Shown here piece after piece: positions 8,242 to 16,236 of a DNA stretch of 64,000 nt. Positions within the stretch are counted from its first letter, which is position 1. The number at the start of each line of letters is the position of its first letter. The DNA is taken from assembly GCA_963928595.1 (NCBI GenBank), contig CAWVFK010000043.1, forward strand, positions 1-64,000. Direction: 5' to 3'. Position numbers and translations under genes: made by a program. Below the pieces are notes generated by a model. The model saw nothing but the letters and a program-made list of their open reading frames with translations, was not told the DNA's origin and searched no databases. The stretch comes from Coprosoma sp963928595. GTDB taxonomy: Bacteria; Bacillota_I; Bacilli_A; RF39; UBA660.

Positions 8242-8727
8242 ATGGATGAATATATGATAGCTATAATAAATGGTGGAAGTGAAGATAATGGTGATATTAC
8301 TTATTTAGGATATAAATTTAATTATAATTATCACGCACTATGTTTAATTGATTATGCTGTTCATAAATATCCAAATATTTCTGGGTTTGAAAATATAGAT
8401 TATATGAGTGAACCTATTTTACCATTTTATTATCTATCTCTTTTGAATAATATTATATTTGCTAATGTGTCAGTGGACGACGAAAAAAGAGGCATGTTAT
8501 ATTTACCAAAAAATGTTTCTGATGAGCAATTAACAACACTTCTACAATTTATTAACTCAATATATGAATTTAAAGTAACGATAGTTTATGATTTATCATT
8601 AATTGATGATATGGTGTTGGGTAAAGATTTACAGGTTTTAAAAGATGAAGATATGAAAGATCAAATAATGAGATTTGTTTTAGAAAAACAAACTTCGGAA
8701 AAAGAAAGAAGGTTATATAATGGATAA
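8242..8727 (+). CDS. Unknown protein, tandem paralog 4 of 5
   Basis: This 161-residue member of the array has YHALCL (H31) and GMLYLPKNVSDEQ. It shares extra features with paralog 5: an INGGSEDNGDI-like N-terminal loop, a SEPILPFYYLSLLNNI segment matching CEPDVPIFFLTWLNNV, and VTIVYDLSLIDD near the C-terminus. It is therefore probably the closest relative of paralog 5. Its last 8 bases overlap the start of paralog 5. Confidence 0.8.
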   Translation: MDEYMIAIINGGSEDNGDITYLGYKFNYNYHALCLIDYAVHKYPNISGFENIDYMSEPILPFYYLSLLNNIIFANVSVDDEKRGMLYLPKNVSDEQLTTLLQFINSIYEFKVTIVYDLSLIDDMVLGKDLQVLKDEDMKDQIMRFVLEKQTSEKERRLYNG

Positions 8728-9214
8728 AAACATTGGTGATTATAAAGCGGTAATTATTAATGGAACTAATGATAAGAGTGATGACATTGATGGGCATGTA
8801 GATTTTGTTGGTCCAATTGGTGAATGTGATTATCATGTGGATTGTTTGTTAAATTATGCTAGAGATAAGTACCCTTATGTTTCAATTTTTCAAAGGATTA
8901 CTGATAGGTGTGAACCTGATGTGCCAATTTTTTTCTTAACTTGGCTTAATAATGTTGTATATATTAATATTTCTGGAAATCGTGTTGGTAAATATGGTAT
9001 GTTATTTTTACCTGATGAAATTAGTGAAAAACAACTTAAATTAATATATGAGCTTGCCAAACAAATCCCAAAGGCACATGTAGATATAGTATATGATATG
9101 GATTTTGATGATGGCTTTGTTGAAAGCAAGGAATTTAATTATGAAAGAGGAAAAGGTTTTGAAGAAACATTAAATGAATTTTTAAAAAAAGTTAATCAAA
9201 AAAAGTCTAAATAA
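8720..9214 (+). CDS. Unknown protein, tandem paralog 5 of 5
   Basis: This is the last and longest copy, 164 residues, with YHVDCL (H39), GMLFLPDEISEKQ and a Lys-rich C-terminus. It begins inside the end of paralog 4 (8-base overlap) and stops inside the loop of a bidirectional terminator shared with the convergent M23 peptidase gene. Like the others it looks soluble and cytoplasmic. Nothing in the sequence indicates an enzyme active site beyond the invariant His. Confidence 0.8.
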   Translation: MDKNIGDYKAVIINGTNDKSDDIDGHVDFVGPIGECDYHVDCLLNYARDKYPYVSIFQRITDRCEPDVPIFFLTWLNNVVYINISGNRVGKYGMLFLPDEISEKQLKLIYELAKQIPKAHVDIVYDMDFDDGFVESKEFNYERGKGFEETLNEFLKKVNQKKSK

Positions 9215-9227
9215 CTAGACTTTTTTT
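9198..9227. terminator. Bidirectional terminator between the paralog array and the M23 gene
   Basis: The stem aaaaaaagtcta (9198-9209) / tagacttttttt (9216-9227) has a 6-nt loop. Stop codons of both convergent genes (9212-9214 on +, 9215-9217 on -) lie in the loop and stem, so the genes are directly abutting. Confidence 0.88.
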
Positions 9228-9964
9228 AACTTTCCTTGTTTTAAAAGATTTAACATTTGAATGTTTTGAAAGTATGAACCGTGATAATTTTTAATATTGT
9301 TTGCTTGAGCTAATTTTTTTCGATAGTTATATGAACTATTGATACCGATTGATTTTAATGCGTCAACAATTGATCCGTGTTTATAATTTTTGGCATTTAG
9401 ATATTCGTTCGATGTGTTACTGGAGGATATATTTTCTTGTTTAATAGTTTCTTCTGTTTTAGGGGTGTGTTTTGTATGATTATTATTTTGAATTGAATTT
9501 TGTGAGGTAGGTATGTTTTTTGTTTGTTTTTCAGTAACACTAGGGTTATCTACTTGGGCATTTAAAGAAATTATAGGGTTTTCTTTGACATTATTTGAAG
9601 TTTGAATTTCTAAGTGCAAATGTTTTCCATAGGCGTTGCCAGTTTCACCAATGGTACCAATTATGGTACCTTTTTCAATATACTGTCCTTTATTTACTTT
9701 GATAGAACCATATTTCATATGGGCATATAAGGCTGTTTTACCATTATCTTGTTTTATTTTGATATAATTGCCATAGGTATCTAAACCTTTACTTTTATGG
9801 TCTGTCCCTTTGACATTATTTACGATGGTAGTTACAGTTCCACTTTCTAAGGCAATAATGTTAGTTTCGCTTCGGTCACTAGCAACAATATCAATAGCTT
9901 TGTGATCTGTGTTATACTCGTTTGTAATAATTTCATTCATACTTTCCAATACATGTGTAACCAT
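9215..9964 (-). CDS. M23-family (LytM-type) peptidase with endolysin-like C-terminal region, no signal peptide
   Basis: Residues 20-120 form a zinc metallopeptidase M23 domain: H21 and D25 (HKAIDIVA) and H115/H117 (GKHLHLEI), with H82 in between (LYAHMKYGSI). Such enzymes cut peptidoglycan crossbridges. A Thr/Asn/Lys-rich linker (130-187) leads to a C-terminal region (188-249, GSIVDALKSIGINSSYNYRK) that resembles, from memory, a segment found at the ends of clostridial phage lysins. The M23 domain starts almost at the initiator Met and there is no signal peptide, unusual for a cell-wall enzyme. A strong gggaggtga site lies 13 bases upstream of the start. Confidence 0.85.
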   Translation of the reverse strand: MVTHVLESMNEIITNEYNTDHKAIDIVASDRSETNIIALESGTVTTIVNNVKGTDHKSKGLDTYGNYIKIKQDNGKTALYAHMKYGSIKVNKGQYIEKGTIIGTIGETGNAYGKHLHLEIQTSNNVKENPIISLNAQVDNPSVTEKQTKNIPTSQNSIQNNNHTKHTPKTEETIKQENISSSNTSNEYLNAKNYKHGSIVDALKSIGINSSYNYRKKLAQANNIKNYHGSYFQNIQMLNLLKQGKLKKV

Positions 9965-10054
9965 CTTTTAGTGGTATTCACCTCCCTTCATAGATTAATA
10001 TACGGTGTCAATTAGCTGTTTTCCTTCTTTTTTTTTAAATTTTTTTAAAAAATT

Positions 10055-10063
10055 TGGTATAAT
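10055..10063 (+). promoter_or_regulatory. Predicted extended -10 promoter of pcrA
   Basis: TGGTATAAT, an extended -10 element (TATAAT 10058-10063), lies 17 bases before the pcrA start. There is no clear -35 box in the preceding T/A tract. Confidence 0.55.
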
Positions 10064-10080
10064 GGTAGTGGTGATAGTAA

Positions 10081-12159
10081 ATGGACTTAAGCACATTAAA
10101 TGACAAACAAAAAGAAGCAGTTGAGTGGCCTGATGGTCCAATACTAGTTTTAGCAGGAGCTGGAAGTGGTAAAACGAGAGTTTTAACAACTAAACTGGCT
10201 TATTTAGTTAATGAAGAAGGTGTTAATCCTTATAACATATTAGCAATTACGTTTACTAATAAGGCAGCTAAAGAGATGAAAGAGCGAGCATTTAAGATGC
10301 TTGGAAGTGATGCTTATAAGATGCAGATATCGACATTTCATTCTTTGGGGTTGCTTTTAATTAGAGAAAATTATGATAAATTAGGTTTTGATAAAAATTT
10401 TACAATTTTAGATAGTGATGATAGTTTAACAATTATTAAGAAGATTTTAAAGGATATGAATTTGGATCCGAAGGTTTATAATCCAAGGGCTATCAGAAAT
10501 AAAATAAGTAGTGCGAAGAATGAACTGATGGATTCTAATTATTATAGCCGGTTTGCGAATTCAGAATATGAAGAGATTGTTTTATCAGTATTCCAAAAGT
10601 ATGAGCAAAAGGTTCTTAAAAACAATTCAATGGATTTTGATGATTTATTGTTATTGCCAATTAAGTTATTTAAAAAATATCCTGATGTTTTAGAAAAATA
10701 TCAAGATAGATTTAAGTATATATTAGTAGATGAGTATCAAGATACTAATGAAGCTCAATATATTTTGATTAAAATGCTTAGTAAAAAATATAAAAATATA
10801 TGTGTAGTTGGTGATTTAGATCAATCGATATATGGATTTAGGGGAGCTAATTTTAGGAATATTCTTAATTTTGAAAAGGATTATCCAGATGCGAAGGTTA
10901 TTCCTCTAGAAGAAAATTATCGTTCGACAGGTAATATTTTGAATGTAGCTAATGATATAATTAAGCACAATAAGCAGCGCAAAGAGAAGAACTTATGGAC
11001 GAAAAATGATAATGGACCGAAGATTCGTTATCACAGGGCTTATGATGAAAAAGATGAAGCTAATTATGTCATGGAGGAGATTAAGAAATTAATTATTAGT
11101 GGTGAGCCGAAATCTTCAATTGCAGTTTTATATAGAACTAATGCGCAATCTCGTAATATGGAAGAAGCTTTGCTTAGAGAAAATATTCCTTATAAGGTAG
11201 TTGGTAGTTTTTATTTCTATAACCGAAAAGAAATTAAGGATTTAATTAGTTATTTAAAACTTATTTACAATTCTAATGACGATGTCAGTTTGATGAGAAT
11301 TATCAATGTTCCTAAAAGACAGATTGGTCCGAAGACAATAGAAAATTTGGCTACTAAAGCTTTAGATAAAGGAGTGTCTTTATATGAGGCTATCGATAGT
11401 GGTAAGGAACTTGAGTTTAAGAAATTAATCGAAAGAATAAAAAAAGAAAGCGAAAATATGTCGCTTACAGAGTTAGTTGAACTGATTTTAACAGAAACTG
11501 GAATGCGAAAAGAACTTGAGAGTGCTAAAACTTTGGAGGCGGAAGTTAGGCTTGAGAACTTAGAGGAATTTAAGTCTATTACGAAAAACTTTGAAGAGAA
11601 TAATGGAGTTATTTCGTTAGAGGAGTTTTTATTAGAGATTAGTTTGGTTTCTGATATGGAAGAGCATAAAAACAATAATGATGTGGTAACGCTTATGACG
11701 ATACATTCTGCTAAGGGATTAGAGTTTGACCACGTATTTATTATCGGTTTAGAGGAAGGGTTATTTCCACATTCTAATTGTTTAGATAGTTCGGATGAAA
11801 TTGAAGAGGAAAGACGTCTTTGTTATGTGGCGGTGACGAGAGCTAAGAAGACACTTACTTTAGTCAATGCCCAGAGAAGAATGCTTTATGGAAATACGAA
11901 CTGTAATCCGCCTAGTAGGTTTATTGCAGAAATTAGTGATGAATATTTGGAAAAGGATGCTAAAGAAGAAAAGACGTATTTTAATAAAGAAGAAATGATC
12001 GATAAGACAGCCGAATATAGTGTTGGTGATCATGTTATTCACGATACTTATGGTGAAGGTGTGGTTGTTGCCTTAGGTTCAGTTTTATCAATTGCTTTCA
12101 GTCATCCTTACGGAATAAAGAAAATAATGAAAGGTCATAAAAGTATTAGAAAGGTATAG
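10081..12159 (+). CDS. pcrA: ATP-dependent DNA helicase PcrA (UvrD/Rep family)
   Basis: PcrA is a superfamily 1A 3'-5' helicase used in repair and replication-fork maintenance. Walker A AGAGSGKT is at residues 25-32, Walker B VDEYQD at 216-221, followed by GDLDQSIYGFRGA, and the late motifs TIHSAKGLEFDHVFIIGLEEG and VAVTRAKK are present. The C-terminal 45 residues (VGDHVIHDTYGEGVV) form the Tudor-like domain that contacts RNA polymerase in PcrA. At 692 residues it is slightly short for the family (about 720-740). The start is preceded by ggtgatagta. Confidence 0.96.
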   Translation: MDLSTLNDKQKEAVEWPDGPILVLAGAGSGKTRVLTTKLAYLVNEEGVNPYNILAITFTNKAAKEMKERAFKMLGSDAYKMQISTFHSLGLLLIRENYDKLGFDKNFTILDSDDSLTIIKKILKDMNLDPKVYNPRAIRNKISSAKNELMDSNYYSRFANSEYEEIVLSVFQKYEQKVLKNNSMDFDDLLLLPIKLFKKYPDVLEKYQDRFKYILVDEYQDTNEAQYILIKMLSKKYKNICVVGDLDQSIYGFRGANFRNILNFEKDYPDAKVIPLEENYRSTGNILNVANDIIKHNKQRKEKNLWTKNDNGPKIRYHRAYDEKDEANYVMEEIKKLIISGEPKSSIAVLYRTNAQSRNMEEALLRENIPYKVVGSFYFYNRKEIKDLISYLKLIYNSNDDVSLMRIINVPKRQIGPKTIENLATKALDKGVSLYEAIDSGKELEFKKLIERIKKESENMSLTELVELILTETGMRKELESAKTLEAEVRLENLEEFKSITKNFEENNGVISLEEFLLEISLVSDMEEHKNNNDVVTLMTIHSAKGLEFDHVFIIGLEEGLFPHSNCLDSSDEIEEERRLCYVAVTRAKKTLTLVNAQRRMLYGNTNCNPPSRFIAEISDEYLEKDAKEEKTYFNKEEMIDKTAEYSVGDHVIHDTYGEGVVVALGSVLSIAFSHPYGIKKIMKGHKSIRKV

Positions 12160-12167
12160 GTGATTTT

Positions 12168-12332
12168 ATGAGAATGTTATCAATTATTGATTCTATTAAT
12201 GAATTTATCGAACCAGCTAAGGCTTGGCTTGAAGAAAATCATAACAATCCATTTATGTGGCTTGCATTTGTTTTGATTGGTATAGCAGTTTTTGCACTTA
12301 CTTATGGTGCACTTAATAAAAATAATCAATAG
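12168..12332 (+). CDS. Small single-pass membrane protein (54 residues)
   Basis: A short frame begins with ATG at 12168 after the ribosome-binding motif aggtgatttt. It encodes an amphipathic N-terminal part (SIIDSINEFIEPAKAWLEEN) and one transmembrane helix (MWLAFVLIGIAVFALTYGAL), then a short Asn/Lys tail. It sits 8 bases after pcrA and 11 before the nucleotidyltransferase gene, so it is probably cotranscribed. I do not recognise a family. The good Shine-Dalgarno site, tight spacing and coherent topology support a real gene. Confidence 0.7.
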   Translation: MRMLSIIDSINEFIEPAKAWLEENHNNPFMWLAFVLIGIAVFALTYGALNKNNQ

Positions 12333-12343
12333 GAGGTTTTATT

Positions 12344-13267
12344 TTGGAATATACTTTAGTGGTAATGGCAGCTGGTATGGGAAGTAGATTTGGTGGACTA
12401 AAACAGACTACGCCTGTCGGTCCTAATGGAGAATTTATTATCGACTATTCAATTTATGATGCAATAAAAGCAGGTTTTAATAAGGTTGTCTTTATTATTA
12501 GAAAAGATTTTTATGAAGATTTTAGAAAAACTATAGGAAAAAGAATAGAGGATAAGATTGAAGTGGAGTATGCATTTCAAGAACTTACAGATTTACCTGA
12601 TGGTTATGAGTGTCCAGAGACGAGAGTTAAACCTTGGGGAACAGGAGCAGCTATTTATAGTGCGAGAGAGTTGATTAATGGTTCTTTCGCTATTATAAAT
12701 GCTGATGATTTTTATGGCGCAGACGCATATAGAGTTTTATTTGATTATGTCAAAAATAATACAAATCAAAATGAAGGGTTGGCTTTGTGTTATGAGGTGG
12801 GTAATACTTTATCTAAAAATGGAAGTGTTAAACGAGGTATTGCAATTGTCCGTAATGGTAATTTAGAGGGTATTAAAGAAAGTAAAATAGAGGCACGTGA
12901 TGGTTATGTGATAGCTAAACCTTTAGATGGAAGTGCTGAGTTTGAAACTCCTTTAGATACTTTAGTTACAGTTAATTTATTTGGCTTTACTCCAAAGATA
13001 AAAGACATTATTGTGGATAATTTTGCTAAGTTTTTAGATGATAATATTGATAAATCAGATAGTGAATATTTAGTGCCTGATATTATTAATAATGAAATTG
13101 AAGCAGGTAATATTCGTTTTAAAGTAAAAGGGACCAACTCTAAATGGCATGGAGTAACTTATAGAGAAGATAAAGATGAGCTAGTAGAGGCCATTAATGA
13201 ATATATCAGAAAAGGTGTATATCCAGAAAAATTATTTGAAAGTGGTAAAACACTTTGTAAAAAATAA
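12344..13267 (+). CDS. Sugar nucleotidyltransferase family protein
   Basis: This 307-residue protein has the nucleotidyltransferase (GT-A/Rossmann) N-terminus MAAGMGSRFGGLKQ (8-21), including the G-x-G-x-R-(x)n-K pattern, and a later INADDFYG metal-binding segment. Enzymes of this kind activate sugar-1-phosphates or related alcohols with NTPs; the exact sugar cannot be inferred. The start is TTG at 12344, chosen because aggaggtttta lies at ideal distance and the conserved strand begins right there. A terminator follows. Confidence 0.86.
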   Translation: MEYTLVVMAAGMGSRFGGLKQTTPVGPNGEFIIDYSIYDAIKAGFNKVVFIIRKDFYEDFRKTIGKRIEDKIEVEYAFQELTDLPDGYECPETRVKPWGTGAAIYSARELINGSFAIINADDFYGADAYRVLFDYVKNNTNQNEGLALCYEVGNTLSKNGSVKRGIAIVRNGNLEGIKESKIEARDGYVIAKPLDGSAEFETPLDTLVTVNLFGFTPKIKDIIVDNFAKFLDDNIDKSDSEYLVPDIINNEIEAGNIRFKVKGTNSKWHGVTYREDKDELVEAINEYIRKGVYPEKLFESGKTLCKK

Positions 13268-13294
13268 TACACAATTTATATGTGTATTTTTTTA
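13266..13294 (+). terminator. Rho-independent terminator after the nucleotidyltransferase
   Basis: The stem aatacaca (13266-13273) / tgtgtatt (13281-13288) has a 7-nt loop and a T run. Confidence 0.75.
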
Positions 13295-13310
13295 AATTCT
13301 ATTTTTAGAA

Positions 13311-13339
13311 TTGAAGTTTATTTGGTTATTTTATATAAT
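13311..13339 (+). promoter_or_regulatory. Predicted sigma-A promoter of ligA
   Basis: TTGAAG (13311-13316), a 17-bp spacer and TATAAT (13334-13339). The -10 box ends 15 bases before the ATG, so the predicted leader is only about 9 nt. Confidence 0.7.
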
Positions 13340-13354
13340 ATTATTGGTGAGATT

Positions 13355-15328
13355 ATGATAGAGAAAAGAATAGCAGAACTTACAGAAATTATTAATAAAG
13401 CAAATCGTGATTATTATGTGAATGATAGTCCAACAATTACGGATCAAGAATACGATAGATATATGGAAGAACTTCAAAGACTTGAAGAGGCACATCCAGA
13501 ATTTAAAAAGATAGATTCACCTACACAAAGAGTTGGTAGCGAAGTTATTTCAGAATTTAAAAAAGTTACGCATGAGATTCCAATGCTTTCCTTGGGAGAT
13601 ATTTTTAATGAGGAAGAGATAATTGATTTTGATGAGAAGGTTAAGAAAGTAGTACCACATCCTAAATATGTAGCAGAACTTAAAATGGATGGTTTATCTG
13701 TTTCACTACTTTATAAAAATGGTGAATTAGTTCGTGCGGCTACTCGTGGTGACGGGGTTACTGGAGAGGATATTACACATAATGCGAAGACAATTAAAGA
13801 TATTCCGCTTAAGATAAAACAGCCAATTGATATCGAAGTTCGTGGAGAAATTTATATGAGCAAAGCTTCTTTTAAAAAATTAAATGAGAATGGAGCTAAT
13901 TTTGCAAATCCACGTAATGCAGCAGCTGGAAGTGTAAGACAGCTAGATTCTAAGGTAGCTGCGAGCCGTAATTTATCTTGTTTTATTTATCATTTACCTG
14001 ATCCAGAAGATTATAATATTTATACACATCACGATGCCCTTAATTTTATGGGTGAACTTGGTTTTGTAATTAATCCAAATAATAGGATTATTAATAATAT
14101 AAATGAGTTAATGGAGTATGTCGATCATTATACTAAAGAAAGACCTAATTTACCTTATGAGATAGATGGAATTGTAATTAAAGTCGATGATTTAAATGAT
14201 CAAAAGAGATTAGGATATACAGCGAGATGTCCGAAATGGGCAATAGCATACAAGTTCCCAGCCGAAGAGGTTTTGACTAGAGTTAAAGATATTATTTGTA
14301 CAGTTGGAAGAACCGGACAAGTAACTCCTAGTGCTATATTAGAACCAGTGCGTGTTATGGGGTCTTTGATATCTAAAGCAACCCTTCATAATGAGGATTA
14401 TATTTTAAGTAAAGATATACGTATTGGTGATATTGTCTCTATAAAAAAAGCTGGAGATGTTATTCCGGAAGTAGTTAAACCGATTGTGGAAAGAAGGGAC
14501 GGTACTGAGAGAAAATTTAATATGGTGGAAAAATGTCCGATATGTGGAGAAGAGTTAACGAGAAAAGAAGATGAAGCAGCTTATTATTGTTTGAACGAAC
14601 ATTGTCCAGCGAGAAAACAAGAAAAATTATTCCACTTTACTTCGCGTCATGCGATGAATATAATTGGTTTTGGTGATAGGATTATCGAAGATTTTTATAA
14701 CTTAGGTTATTTAAAAGATGATGACGATTTTTATCATTTATACGAACATAAAGAAGAGTTAAAAGAACTTGAAGGCTTTGGTGAGCGAAGTATTGAAAAG
14801 TTATTGGATGAAATAGAGAAAAGTAAAAATAACTCTTTAGAAAGATTATTATTTGGACTTTCTATTCGTCATGTTGGAACAAAAACAGCGGATATTTTAG
14901 CTCGAGAATTTAAGAATATGGATAATTTGATTGATGCTAGTTTTGAAGATTTAGCTAGTATTAAAGATATTGGAAATATAATAGCTAAGAGTGTTTACGA
15001 TTTCTTTAGAGATGAGAATAATATTAATTTAATTAATAAACTCAAAGAAGATGGGGTTAATATGATTTATCTTAAAGAGGTAAGTAATGAAGAAACGGTA
15101 TTTACCGGTAAGACTTTTGTATTAACTGGCTCTTTAGAAAGATTTACTCGTGATGAAGCTAAAATTAGAATAGAAGAGTTAGGTGGAATAGTTAGTTCTA
15201 GTGTTAGTAAGAAAACTAGTGTAGTTATTGCGGGTGCGGAAGCGGGAAGTAAGCTTACGAAAGCTCGTGACTTAGGTGTTACTATTTGGAATGAAGAGGA
15301 TTTTTTAAATAATTTATCAAAGTACTAG
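13355..15328 (+). CDS. ligA: NAD-dependent DNA ligase LigA
   Basis: LigA seals nicks in replication and repair using NAD+. K110 in AELKMDG is the adenylated lysine. The Cys4 zinc finger is C394, C397, C412 and C417, followed by helix-hairpin-helix repeats and a C-terminal BRCT domain beginning about KTFVLTGSLERFT. The protein has 657 residues from ATG 13355. An in-frame ATG at 13280 exists, but it lies upstream of the promoter, so I rejected it. The stop codon sits in a terminator-like hairpin. Confidence 0.96.
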   Translation: MIEKRIAELTEIINKANRDYYVNDSPTITDQEYDRYMEELQRLEEAHPEFKKIDSPTQRVGSEVISEFKKVTHEIPMLSLGDIFNEEEIIDFDEKVKKVVPHPKYVAELKMDGLSVSLLYKNGELVRAATRGDGVTGEDITHNAKTIKDIPLKIKQPIDIEVRGEIYMSKASFKKLNENGANFANPRNAAAGSVRQLDSKVAASRNLSCFIYHLPDPEDYNIYTHHDALNFMGELGFVINPNNRIINNINELMEYVDHYTKERPNLPYEIDGIVIKVDDLNDQKRLGYTARCPKWAIAYKFPAEEVLTRVKDIICTVGRTGQVTPSAILEPVRVMGSLISKATLHNEDYILSKDIRIGDIVSIKKAGDVIPEVVKPIVERRDGTERKFNMVEKCPICGEELTRKEDEAAYYCLNEHCPARKQEKLFHFTSRHAMNIIGFGDRIIEDFYNLGYLKDDDDFYHLYEHKEELKELEGFGERSIEKLLDEIEKSKNNSLERLLFGLSIRHVGTKTADILAREFKNMDNLIDASFEDLASIKDIGNIIAKSVYDFFRDENNINLINKLKEDGVNMIYLKEVSNEETVFTGKTFVLTGSLERFTRDEAKIRIEELGGIVSSSVSKKTSVVIAGAEAGSKLTKARDLGVTIWNEEDFLNNLSKY

Positions 15329-15349
15329 AAATAGTACTTTGACTTTATT
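15318..15349 (+). terminator. Terminator-like hairpin after ligA
   Basis: The stem caaagtact (15318-15326) / agtactttg (15333-15341) is followed by a broken T-rich stretch. It contains the ligA stop codon. Confidence 0.6.
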
Positions 15350-15355
15350 TTAAAT

Positions 15356-16083
15356 ATGAATATAATGTTTGTATTGAAGTTGTTTTTGTTGGCTTATACA
15401 GATTATTATGCTCCAGAATAATTTAATGAAGCATTTACAGTGGTAAATTTTTTATATAGATTGGGAATTGATTCTTTTTATAATTTGGATCATAATGTCA
15501 GGTGTGTAATAAGTTATAAAATTGATCGAAAAGAATATTTATATTTTATTTTAGGAAAATATACAACCTAAAATTAAAGCAACTTATGATTATGTAAATA
15601 TTTATCCTTATATTTTAGATTATAGTTCAATTGGTGGTATTAGAAAACTATTTACATCTTTGGGAAATGTTTCTTTTTCACTTTGCGTGAATGGTATTAA
15701 GGAAGTTTGTATGACTGGCGATGATAAAAAAATATCGCTGTTTTTTGTGATGTTTATGCGGGTAAATATGTGAATAAATGTCATGAGGTGTCATCGCTTT
15801 TTGGTGTAGATTATGAATATATAACTACAGCTTTTGTGAATAGTCTACTTAAACATTATAGATATCTTCATTCCTTTGTTGAAGATGGTGAATATGTTTA
15901 TGATTTTGCAAAAAATTTAAAAATGGAAAAGGATGTTTATTATGATCTTTTGAATTCTGATGTGGTATCTATGATTAAAGGCGCTCGTTTTATTAGTAAT
16001 TTGAAGCGTTTATCCATGTTCATGCACCTATGATTCTTAAAGATTTTTTGGTAAAGCATGATGAATTAATATTGAGAAAGTAA
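15356..16083 (+). pseudogene. Decayed gene, multiple frameshifts and stops
   Basis: Between ligA and hrcA the sequence keeps coding character but in shifting frames. One frame reads MNIMFVLKLFLLAYTDYYAPE, then a stop and NEAFTVVNFLYRLGIDSFYN. A second frame continues with IKATYDYVNIYPYILDYSSI, and a third with DVYAGKYVNKCHEVSSLFGV through to SNLKRL. A last shift gives PMILKDFLVKHDELILRK and a stop at 16081. The fragments probably come from one gene of roughly 240 codons. I recognise no family. The longest intact piece (15770-16033) lacks a ribosome-binding site and is probably not expressed as a protein. Confidence 0.7.
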
Positions 16084-16113
16084 AATGTTGGGATAAAGAT
16101 TCTAACATTTTTT
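16082..16113 (+). terminator. Possible terminator before hrcA
   Basis: The stem aaaatgtt / aacatttt has a 13-nt loop and is followed by T residues, just after the decayed gene. Confidence 0.5.
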
Positions 16114-16151
16114 GTAATGGTTTGATGGTTTTTGCAAAAAATTGTAGTTTT

Positions 16152-16178
16152 TTAGCAGTCATGTATTGACAGTGCTAG
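16152..16178 (+). promoter_or_regulatory. Degenerate CIRCE operator overlapping the hrcA promoter
   Basis: TTAGCAGTC - 9 nt - CAGTGCTAG differs from the CIRCE consensus (TTAGCACTC-N9-GAGTGCTAA) at three positions. Its right half contains the end of the -35 box. HrcA binding here would block RNA polymerase. Confidence 0.7.
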
Positions 16179-16194
16179 CATATGATGTTATAAT
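16166..16194 (+). promoter_or_regulatory. Sigma-A promoter of the hrcA-grpE-dnaK operon
   Basis: TTGACA (16166-16171), an exact 17-bp spacer and TATAAT (16189-16194): a consensus vegetative promoter flanked by two CIRCE-like operators. Confidence 0.9.
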
Positions 16195-16197
16195 GAA

Positions 16198-16224
16198 GTA
16201 GCAATCAAGTTAAAAGAGTGCTAA
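16198..16224 (+). promoter_or_regulatory. CIRCE operator (HrcA-binding site)
   Basis: GTAGCAATC - 9 nt (aagttaaaa) - GAGTGCTAA has a perfect right half and two mismatches in the left half. It lies between the -10 box and the hrcA ribosome-binding site, the classical CIRCE position for autoregulation. Confidence 0.9.
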
Positions 16225-16236
16225 AGAGGTGATTAA

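Noticed and set aside
11265..11675. Minus-strand frame inside pcrA
   Set aside because: Ser/Leu-rich antisense of a conserved helicase gene; no start signals.
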